This document shows positions 1-5,288 of a DNA stretch of 6,224 bases, piece after piece. This stretch comes from Bryobacterales bacterium (GTDB lineage: Bacteria; Acidobacteriota; Terriglobia; Bryobacterales; Bryobacteraceae), in assembly GCA_025353235.1 (NCBI GenBank), contig JANXQZ010000322.1, positions 1 to 6,224 on the forward strand. The letters run 5' to 3'. The stretch's first letter is position 1, and every line of letters begins with the position of its first letter. Below the pieces are notes generated by a model. That model was given only the letters and a program-made list of their open reading frames with translations, made no database searches and had not been told where the DNA came from. Made by a program: the position numbers and the translations under genes.

Positions 1-297
1 GGTGGCGACCAAAAGTTTCTGTCCGCGATACACGTAGGATAGAGGCAGGTTGCAGAGAGAGCCAACGATTTTGCGATCGCTTGTCTCGAGGACCCACCCG
101 ATCGGCCAGTTGGGGCCGAGTTCCTGGTAGGCAGGATTGCCCTGCCACAAGGCACACCATTCGGCGAAGGCTTTGGGTTTTAATCCTTGCGCGGCTTCGA
201 GCGCCATAATGGCGACATGATCGGCAAAATGGGCCTCGCGTAGGCGAACCTGCTGCAACTCGGTCGGGGGAGCGGTCTGCGCGCGCGGAAGAGACAT
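1..297 (-). CDS. GNAT-family acyltransferase, N-terminal part (runs off the left edge)
   Basis: This is the first 99 codons of a gene whose 3' end lies beyond the left edge; the frame is open throughout. The start is the ATG at 297-295, which shares one base with the TGA of the P450 gene (TGATG). This suggests translation by re-initiation, as no clear Shine-Dalgarno is seen. After a short Pro-rich leader (about residues 1-15), the sequence V17-R-L-R-E-A fits strand 1 of a GNAT fold. It is followed by a helical stretch (about 23-52) and a hairpin-like G67-W-V-L-E-T ... K76-I-V-G-S, then L84-P-L-S-Y-V-Y-R-G. Strands that run into a basic turn just before the acyl-CoA loop are typical of GNAT enzymes. 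The acyl-CoA binding motif itself would lie outside the window, so the fold is inferred from the N-terminal half only. Its place at the end of an NRPS/P450 operon suggests acylation of the product or an intermediate, but the substrate is unknown. Confidence 0.6.
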   Translation of the reverse strand, partial: MSLPRAQTAPPTELQQVRLREAHFADHVAIMALEAAQGLKPKAFAEWCALWQGNPAYQELGPNWPIGWVLETSDRKIVGSLCNLPLSYVYRGQKLLVAT

Positions 298-1532
298 CAG
301 GCGTGGAACGAAACGGCAAGGGACTTGAGACCGCGCAAGCCCATGTTTTCGCGCCACGCTAGTTCCTGCGGTTCCAAGCGGAGATTCGGAAGGCGGCGGA
401 GCAGGGTTTCGAAGGCGATCTGACCCTCCATCCTGGCGAGTGGCGCGCCGAAACAGTAGTGAGCGCCCCAGGCGAAGGCCACATGACGATTGTCGGGACG
501 CCGCAGGTCCAAGGTATCGGGATCGGCGAAGCGCTCCGGATCGCGGTTAGCTGCGGCAAAAACCGCGATCACCGCCTGACGCTTTTTGATTTGTTTGCCG
601 CCCAGCATTACGTCGGCGGGCGCCAATCGCGCTGTGTGTTGACTGGGACTTTCATAGCGCAGCAGCTCTTCAATGGCAGAGGCGACAATGGATGGATCGT
701 TCTTCAGCAGTTCAAGCTGATCCGGATTGCGCAACAGCGAGACCAGCCCGTTGCCGATAAGATTTGTAGTAGTCTCCTGACCTCCCACCATAGTGACAAT
801 AAGATTCGCGATCACTTCCTCTTCGGTGAGCCGGGAACCATCCACTTCGGCGTTCATTAGGGACTGGACCAACCCGGGGCGGGGATGCCGCGCCTGGTCG
901 CGGATGGCATTCTGAAAATACGCCAGCATGTTTTCGGTGCTCTTCAGAACGCTGCGGGCGCGATCGGGATTGTGCTGAAAATTGCCCAGCATTTCCGCGA
1001 AATCGGTGGACCAGTTCTTGAGATCTTCATGATCCTCGACCGGTACTCCGAAGAGTTCGGCGGTTACAATTGCGGGAAGCGGATTGGCGAAATCGGCGAT
1101 CACGTCCATTCGTCCAGAGGGCAAGGCGCGATCAATCAGCATGTCGGCGATTTCCTGAATGTGCCGCCGCAGTCCCGCCACGCGCGCCGGCGTGAAAGCC
1201 GTGGCGCAGACGGCTCGCAAGCGCGTGTGCGCGGGCGCGTCCATGAACAGCATCTGCTTCACCATCACCTGGGCGACCGGCTGCAATTCCGCCATCATGC
1301 CCAAAGCTTCCAGTTGCTCTGGCGAGGGCGTGCGGTCCGCTGAAAACTTGAGCATCACTTGCACTACATCTTCGTAACGGGTTACCACCCAGGCGTGTAG
1401 AAACGGATCCCAGTGAACGGGGTCGGCCTCGCGCAGCCTTTTATAGAGTGCATACGGGTTGGCCAGGATCGCGGGATCGAGGAGGTGATAGAGGCTCAGC
1501 GAGGTGTCGTTATCTATGGAAGATGAGTTCAC
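297..1532 (-). CDS. Cytochrome P450 monooxygenase, possibly acting on a PCP-bound amino acid
   Basis: The 411-residue soluble protein has the usual length of bacterial class I P450s and no membrane anchor, so it should be cytoplasmic and need a ferredoxin and reductase; neither is encoded here. Visible motifs are the C-helix region M97-D-A-P-A-H-T-R-L-R106; the I-helix oxygen-binding motif G250-G-Q-E-T-T255; the K-helix ExxR (E289-L-L-R292); H299-T-A-R302; and the haem loop F353-A-W-G-A-H-Y-C-F-G362, with Cys360 as the axial thiolate ligand. All key residues are intact. The start is a GTG at 1532 that overlaps the NRPS stop as GTGA, and no good Shine-Dalgarno is seen, so coupling to the A-PCP gene is likely. 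P450s paired with A-PCP didomains (NovI, NikQ) hydroxylate the beta-carbon of the carrier-bound amino acid, and that role is inferred here. It could instead oxidise a later, released product. The P450 assignment is secure; the substrate is not. Confidence 0.96.
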   Translation of the reverse strand: MNSSSIDNDTSLSLYHLLDPAILANPYALYKRLREADPVHWDPFLHAWVVTRYEDVVQVMLKFSADRTPSPEQLEALGMMAELQPVAQVMVKQMLFMDAPAHTRLRAVCATAFTPARVAGLRRHIQEIADMLIDRALPSGRMDVIADFANPLPAIVTAELFGVPVEDHEDLKNWSTDFAEMLGNFQHNPDRARSVLKSTENMLAYFQNAIRDQARHPRPGLVQSLMNAEVDGSRLTEEEVIANLIVTMVGGQETTTNLIGNGLVSLLRNPDQLELLKNDPSIVASAIEELLRYESPSQHTARLAPADVMLGGKQIKKRQAVIAVFAAANRDPERFADPDTLDLRRPDNRHVAFAWGAHYCFGAPLARMEGQIAFETLLRRLPNLRLEPQELAWRENMGLRGLKSLAVSFHA

Positions 1533-3292
1533 AGTGCTCGCCGGGCGTCCACGAGCTTCGCGAGGCTGGCGGCGGTAGGCGCTTCAAACAATTGGCGGAG
1601 GGTGAGATGCAAGCCAAAGCTTTCACGGATTCGCGCCACCAACTGCGCCGCCAGCATGGAGTGCCCGCCGATAAAGAAGAAGTTGTGGTCCCGGCCAATC
1701 GGGCGCGAGTCCATCAAGCCACTAATCAACTGGGTCATTTTCTCCTCGGTGGCGCTGAGGACGGGAGCGCCCATGTCCCCGTCGCCCATCGAATTGGCCG
1801 CCGTGGGCGCCGGCAGCGCATCCCTGTCGCACTTGCCCGAAGGGGAAACGGGCAGTGCATCCAGGCGGACGAAGGCGGAGGGAATCATGTAGTCCGGCAA
1901 GCGCGAGTTCAGAAATTCGCGCAGTTGAGCGCTGGTGGGAGAAAATCCGGGAACCAGCACGAGGTAAGCTACCAGCGCGCGGTCCGGGCCGCTGTCGCCG
2001 CGGGCGATCACCACGCTGGTGGCGATCCCGGCATGCGCGTCCAAGTGGGCGACGATCTCGTCCGGTTCCACACGGAAGCCGCGGATCTTGATCTGGTCGT
2101 CAATGCGCCCCAGGAACGCGATGTCGCCGTTGGGCAAAAGGCGTCCGAGGTCGCCTGTCCGGTAAAGCCTGCCTCCGGGGACAGACTGGCGGGGGACAAA
2201 TTTTTCAGCCGTCAGTTCGGGAAGATTGCGATAGCCGCGAGCGACCTGGGGTCCTGCAACGCAAATCTCGCCCGCTTCTCCAGCAGGCACGGGGCAAAGC
2301 GCAGCATCGACGATTTGAATGGTTATGTCGTCGATGGGCTGTCCAATGGACGGAAGAGCATTTTGCAAGGCGGCGGCGACGGTTCCGGAGGTCACCAGCA
2401 CCGTGCACTCCGTAGGGCCATAGTTATTCACGAGAGTGAAAGGCAAGCCGGTCCGTGGATAACGGTGCAGAGTGTCGGCTCCGGTCAACAGAATCCGGAG
2501 GGCGGTTTCCGCAGGCCAATCGAGTGTAATGAGGTGCTCGGCCAGCACAGTAGGCGCGAATGCGACGGTAATCTTGTGCCGGACCAGCCAGTCCCGCAGT
2601 TCCTCGGGAGACCGTCGGCTGGTTTCGTCAATCAGATGCAGACTCGCGCCAGCCGCGAGATGGCACCACACCTCCCACACGGCTGCATCGAATGCCAGGC
2701 CAGCTATCTGGCTGGCACGGTCGGTCGGCGTGATTGAAAATGCTCCGCAGTGCCATGCGATCAAGTGAGCCAAATTGGCGTGGGTAACCTCGACGCCTTT
2801 CGGGCGACCAGTGGAACCTGACGTATAAACGATGTAAGCGAGGTTGGAGCCAGAAACTTCCACTCCCAGAGCCTCTGCCGGACAACGTTCGATTCGCGCC
2901 GCGTCGATATCCAGATCGACGGTTGACCAGGTGCCGGCACGCAAATTAGCCGCCATCCATTTGTGCGAAAGCAGCACGCGCGTTCCCGAATCCGCCAAAA
3001 TGGCGGCAATCCGGTCGGGAGGATAGGCTGGATCCAGCGGCACGTAAGCGCCCCCCGCCTTGAGCACAGCCAGGGCGGAGACGACAAAATCCGGCGAACG
3101 TTCAAAATACAAACCTACGGTCGATTCCAGTGCAACACCCAGCGCCTGAAGGTGGCTCGCTAGGCGATTGGACCTTTGGTCCAGTTGCTGAAACGTAATG
3201 GAGGTCTGGGTTCCGTAGATCGCGGGCGACTGAGGCCGCGCTGCCGCCTGCCGGGTTACGGAATCGTGAGCCAAGGAAATCGGAATGTTCAT
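1529..3292 (-). CDS. Free-standing NRPS adenylation-thiolation (A-PCP) didomain, predicted leucine-activating
   Basis: The 587-residue protein activates an amino acid with ATP and loads it on its own carrier domain. Adenylation motifs in order: A2 L77-KAGGAYVPLDP; A3 Y156-TSGSTGRPKG; A4 F201-DAAVWE; A5 N290-YGPTE; A6 around 341-354; A7 Y377-RTGD; A8 G395-RIDDQIKIRGFR; A9 L465-PDYMIP; A10 S483-PSGKCD with catalytic Lys487. The thiolation domain covers about 510-583, with F540-IGGHSM and Ser545 for phosphopantetheine. By-eye alignment to GrsA gives the ten-residue code D202 A203 W206 F245 L269 G271 N290 V298 L299 K487. This differs at one position from the known Leu code DAWFLGNVVK. There is no condensation, epimerisation or thioesterase domain, so this is a stand-alone loading unit of the NovH type. 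The ATG at 3292 is chosen because it overlaps the glycosyltransferase stop as ATGA; a TTG five codons upstream is less likely. A 4-bp GTGA overlap joins it to the P450 gene. Confidence 0.96.
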   Translation of the reverse strand: MNIPISLAHDSVTRQAAARPQSPAIYGTQTSITFQQLDQRSNRLASHLQALGVALESTVGLYFERSPDFVVSALAVLKAGGAYVPLDPAYPPDRIAAILADSGTRVLLSHKWMAANLRAGTWSTVDLDIDAARIERCPAEALGVEVSGSNLAYIVYTSGSTGRPKGVEVTHANLAHLIAWHCGAFSITPTDRASQIAGLAFDAAVWEVWCHLAAGASLHLIDETSRRSPEELRDWLVRHKITVAFAPTVLAEHLITLDWPAETALRILLTGADTLHRYPRTGLPFTLVNNYGPTECTVLVTSGTVAAALQNALPSIGQPIDDITIQIVDAALCPVPAGEAGEICVAGPQVARGYRNLPELTAEKFVPRQSVPGGRLYRTGDLGRLLPNGDIAFLGRIDDQIKIRGFRVEPDEIVAHLDAHAGIATSVVIARGDSGPDRALVAYLVLVPGFSPTSAQLREFLNSRLPDYMIPSAFVRLDALPVSPSGKCDRDALPAPTAANSMGDGDMGAPVLSATEEKMTQLISGLMDSRPIGRDHNFFFIGGHSMLAAQLVARIRESFGLHLTLRQLFEAPTAASLAKLVDARRAL

Positions 3293-4530
3293 AGGCGCGC
3301 CGGGCAATTCGCGGCGGCTTTCGCCAGCCGCACCGTTTTGCCGCTAGGTTTCCCGACGGTCCGTCCGATCAGTTCGGAGTATAACTTTTCCCATTCGTCT
3401 AGAATGCTCTCCATATCAAATTGTTTCAGGGCGTGCGCCCTTCCCGCGTCGGACATGGCCTTGCGTTCCGCGTCGGACAGATTCATCATCCGTTCCATGG
3501 CTGCGGCCAGCGACTCAACGTTGCGGGGCTGAACAATAAACCCGCTCTTGCCATGCACGATAATTTCCGCGTTGCCTCCTACCGCAGTGGCAACCATTGG
3601 CAGTCCCGTAGCCGACGCCTCGAGCAACGTCATGGGCAATCCTTCAAGGTGCGACGACATTACAAAACCATCGGCGGCGTTCATGATTTGCGGGACATCC
3701 CGGCGGAGGCCCAAGAAGCGAACTTGCTGCTCGACCCCACACTCGCGCACCAGGGAACGGATCTCCGCTTCGAGCGGCCCTTGACCGCAAATCAAGAGCA
3801 CCGCAGGCTTGCTGCTTCGTTCGAACATTTTGGAAGAAGCCCGAATCATATCCGGATAGGCCTTGGCCGTGGTGAACCGCCCGACAGCGAGCCAGACGAA
3901 TAATCCGTCCACGTCCAATTCCTGCCGCATGCGCCGGCGCGTGTCGGGATTCGGCTGGTAATCGGCCGTGTTCACGCCGTTGTGAACCACAGTGATCCTG
4001 CCGGAACGAACGGAACCTCCTTCCACGCAGCTTTGAACCGCCGCACTGCAGATCACCGTCGTCAGGTCGCTAAAGCGCTCCGTCAGACCGTGGGCGATTT
4101 CGAGGAAGCGGCCAGAACGGCCGTTCACTCGCTCCATCGTCAAACTGTGCAGCGTACTGATCACCACCGGAATGCAATACAACGCGCGAACGGCACGTGC
4201 CAGGAGATTGGCCTGCGGCATATGGCAATGGACCACGTCGGGGTGAAATGCACGCAACTCGCGAATCAGGCGGAATATCGCGCGCGGATCGGGCACGCCC
4301 CGTCGCATTCCGAGGGTGGCTATGGGAATATCCGATTTTTCCAACTCGGACCCCAGAGGACTGGGCGGGAGCAGCGAAACGATCTTCATGCGCCACCCGC
4401 GAGCTCGAAGGCCCAGGCTCAACAGCATCACCTGCTCTTCCGCACCGCCGCCCTTCCCTAAATTTGTGGAAAGCATCAAGACGCGGCCTTTTGCCGCAAG
4501 CGGCAGTTCGTTTGTAATCGACAAGATCAT
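3289..4530 (-). CDS. Glycosyltransferase family 4 (GT-B fold)
   Basis: The 413-residue protein has the two-domain layout of GT4 retaining glycosyltransferases, which move a sugar from a nucleotide donor to an acceptor, usually at the inner face of the membrane or in the cytoplasm. The N-terminal domain has the Gly-rich loop G25-K-G-G-G-A-E-E-Q-V34 and V99-V-H-C-H-M. The hinge region has V181-V-H-N-G-V. The C-terminal donor-binding domain has A215-V-G-R-F-T, C248-G-Q-G-P and the E-x7-E motif E296-GLPMTLL-E304, followed by G309-L-P-M-V-A-T. No transmembrane segment or signal peptide is seen. The ATG at 4530 is the first possible start after an in-frame upstream stop (TAA at 4587-4585), though no Shine-Dalgarno is apparent. 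It heads the operon and overlaps the NRPS gene by 4 bp (ATGA). It may glycosylate the product of the NRPS/P450 pair, or it may belong to a polysaccharide pathway. Donor and acceptor cannot be read from the sequence. Confidence 0.93.
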   Translation of the reverse strand: MILSITNELPLAAKGRVLMLSTNLGKGGGAEEQVMLLSLGLRARGWRMKIVSLLPPSPLGSELEKSDIPIATLGMRRGVPDPRAIFRLIRELRAFHPDVVHCHMPQANLLARAVRALYCIPVVISTLHSLTMERVNGRSGRFLEIAHGLTERFSDLTTVICSAAVQSCVEGGSVRSGRITVVHNGVNTADYQPNPDTRRRMRQELDVDGLFVWLAVGRFTTAKAYPDMIRASSKMFERSSKPAVLLICGQGPLEAEIRSLVRECGVEQQVRFLGLRRDVPQIMNAADGFVMSSHLEGLPMTLLEASATGLPMVATAVGGNAEIIVHGKSGFIVQPRNVESLAAAMERMMNLSDAERKAMSDAGRAHALKQFDMESILDEWEKLYSELIGRTVGKPSGKTVRLAKAAANCPARL

Positions 4531-4562
4531 CCGGGCACTACAACTGCATCGGCCTAGTTTCT

Positions 4563-4591
4563 TTGAGGTTGGCTCTGACGAAACTTAAAGT
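4563..4591 (+). promoter_or_regulatory. Candidate sigma-70 promoter for the plus-strand gene pair
   Basis: TTGAGG (4563-4568, four of six matches to TTGACA) and TAAAGT (4586-4591, four of six matches to TATAAT) are separated by 17 bp. They point towards the genes at 4800 and 5289. A start site near 4598 would leave an untranslated leader of about 200 nt containing the tandem repeat. The call rests on consensus match only. Confidence 0.3.
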
Positions 4592-4616
4592 TAACTGTAT
4601 TAGCTCGGAGATACAA
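4588..4616 (-). promoter_or_regulatory. Candidate weak promoter for the glycosyltransferase-NRPS-P450-GNAT operon
   Basis: On the minus strand TTGTAT (4616-4611) lies 17 bp upstream of TAACTT (4593-4588). Each matches only three of six consensus bases. The position, about 55 bp upstream of the glycosyltransferase ATG, is suitable. Its -10 overlaps that of the plus-strand candidate, so the two could compete for polymerase. This is a weak match. Confidence 0.18.
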
Positions 4617-4716
4617 CGGGATCTTCGTTCCTGTCGTACTACTACGTCGGGGAGGATCCGTGTATTCGTACCAGTACGCGAGCAATGGATGCCCGCTGAC
4701 CTGAACCGCGCGAGGT

Positions 4717-4738
4717 TTTCAGAAATCATTTCAGAAAT
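4717..4738. repeat. Tandem 10-bp repeat TTTCAGAAAT, possible operator
   Basis: Two exact copies of TTTCAGAAAT (4717-4726 and 4729-4738) are separated by 2 bp, giving a 12-bp period. Each copy is itself a short dyad (TTTC-A-GAAA). Paired dyads upstream of a gene are a common form of repressor or activator site. Here they lie about 60 bp upstream of the ATG at 4800 and downstream of the candidate promoter. The regulator is unknown. Confidence 0.4.
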
Positions 4739-4785
4739 ATGGAAACGTTCGAGCCGTCACGATCACTTTCGACCGAGATCAGGCC

Positions 4786-4796
4786 AGGAAAAGGAA
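4786..4796 (+). promoter_or_regulatory. Ribosome binding site deciding the start at 4800
   Basis: The purine-rich AGGAAAAGGAA ends 3 nt before the ATG at 4800; its inner AAGGA ends 4 nt before. No comparable site precedes the in-frame ATG at 4689, so the shorter protein is preferred. Confidence 0.65.
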
Positions 4797-4799
4797 ATC

Positions 4800-5255
4800 A
4801 TGGCAAGTCAGGCAGATATCGGGAAGGCGAAAGACTGGCCGCTATACGCCGATCCAGAAGGCCGCTACAGCCTGCGGTACCCGGTCGGCTGGACCGCGAC
4901 AAGGGCAACCGGGGATCGTGCTGTCATCGCGGCGACGGGTTCGGGCGCGGAGTTCGTCATCGAGTACTCGGCGCGGGATTGCGCGGAGGCCGAATCGGAA
5001 TTACGGCAACGGCGACTCAACTATTACCTGGTTCGCGAATTCACGCGGACTGTGGGGAGCCATGAAGTGCGGGTATTCGAACTCCGGGATACGATCTCTA
5101 ATCTCCGGGAATTTCGAACGTTCGTGACGGTGGAGGGCGCTTGCTGCGAAGTGCGGTGGGCGCGTCCAGCCGGTTCGGAGAGCCCAAATTTTGAATCAGC
5201 GCAGGAGGCGATGCTGTCCACGCTTGATTTCACCAGCAGCCGAAGCCGCGCCTAA
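4800..5255 (+). CDS. Small PsbP/Mog1-like domain protein, function unknown
   Basis: The 151-residue protein has no signal peptide, membrane segment or lipobox, so it should be cytoplasmic unless exported unusually. Near the N-terminus it has Y23-S-L-R-Y-P-V-G-W31, which matches the opening strand and 'P-x-G-W' turn typical of PsbP/Mog1/DUF1795-type domains. A strand-like segment (E51-F-V-I-E-Y), a helix rich in Glu/Arg (about 62-80), further strands (H88-E-V-R-V-F-E-L; F105-R-T-F-V-T-V; C116-E-V-R-W) and a final helix with M138-L-S-T-L-D-F follow. That order and length suit the fold. The family call comes from pattern only. The gene is 33 bp upstream of the beta-propeller gene and probably co-transcribed with it. 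Some small proteins of this fold (the Eag, DUF1795 chaperones of type VI effectors) are encoded just upstream of their partner, so a partner or chaperone role is possible but unproven. Confidence 0.75.
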   Translation: MASQADIGKAKDWPLYADPEGRYSLRYPVGWTATRATGDRAVIAATGSGAEFVIEYSARDCAEAESELRQRRLNYYLVREFTRTVGSHEVRVFELRDTISNLREFRTFVTVEGACCEVRWARPAGSESPNFESAQEAMLSTLDFTSSRSRA

Positions 5256-5267
5256 AATCGCGGCTTC
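5242..5267 (+). other. Hairpin across the stop codon of the PsbP-like gene
   Basis: A perfect 9-bp inverted repeat, GAAGCCGCG (5242-5250) and CGCGGCTTC (5259-5267), encloses an 8-nt loop that contains the TAA stop. The sequence after it (CCCAACCG) has no T-run, so it is not a standard intrinsic terminator. It lies only 11 nt upstream of the next gene's Shine-Dalgarno. It may limit read-through, stabilise the upstream message or set the ratio of the two proteins. Confidence 0.6.
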
Positions 5268-5278
5268 CCAACCGTTCT

Positions 5279-5284
5279 AAGGAG
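5279..5284 (+). promoter_or_regulatory. Strong Shine-Dalgarno of the beta-propeller gene
   Basis: AAGGAG ends 4 nt before the ATG at 5289. It is the best ribosome binding site in the window that belongs to a recognised gene, and it fixes the start of the beta-propeller protein. Confidence 0.8.
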
Positions 5285-5288
5285 AAGT

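Larger units (their letters stand above)
4531..4799. other. Divergent intergenic region (269 bp)
   Basis: This is the only sizeable non-coding stretch, and it separates the minus-strand NRPS operon from the plus-strand pair. It looks more AT-rich than the flanking genes between about 4555 and 4620. It holds candidate promoters facing both ways, an 8-bp palindrome AGTTAACT (4589-4596), a CGTAC-CA-GTACG dyad (4667-4678) and two tandem copies of TTTCAGAAAT (4717-4738). A GGGGAGG (4649-4655) is followed by a GTG and a 14-codon frame ending at 4704; whether that frame is used is unknown. An in-frame extension of the 4800 gene upstream is open as far as 4563 but shows no domain character. Confidence 0.8.

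Noticed and set aside
459..1377. Several plus-strand open frames opposite the P450 gene
   Set aside because: All lie antisense to a complete P450 with intact haem, ExxR and I-helix motifs; none has a domain or a credible ribosome binding site.
1448..2737. Long plus-strand open frame (429 codons) antisense to the adenylation domain and the P450 start
   Set aside because: It has no recognisable domain, is rich in Gly, Arg and Gln as expected of the complement of GC-rich coding DNA, and lies opposite a gene with full NRPS motifs.
3293..3307. Upstream TTG start for the NRPS gene, adding five residues
   Set aside because: The ATG at 3292 forms an ATGA overlap with the glycosyltransferase stop, matching the overlap style of the operon; no ribosome binding site favours the TTG.
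4492..4505. Short inverted repeat TGCCG-CAAG-CGGCA near the start of the glycosyltransferase gene
   Set aside because: A 5-bp stem inside coding sequence with no T-run is common by chance in GC-rich DNA.
4563..4799. N-terminal extension of the PsbP-like protein (frame open from 4563, with an ATG at 4689)
   Set aside because: The extension has no domain character and covers the promoter and repeat region. A good ribosome binding site directly precedes the ATG at 4800, while none precedes 4689.
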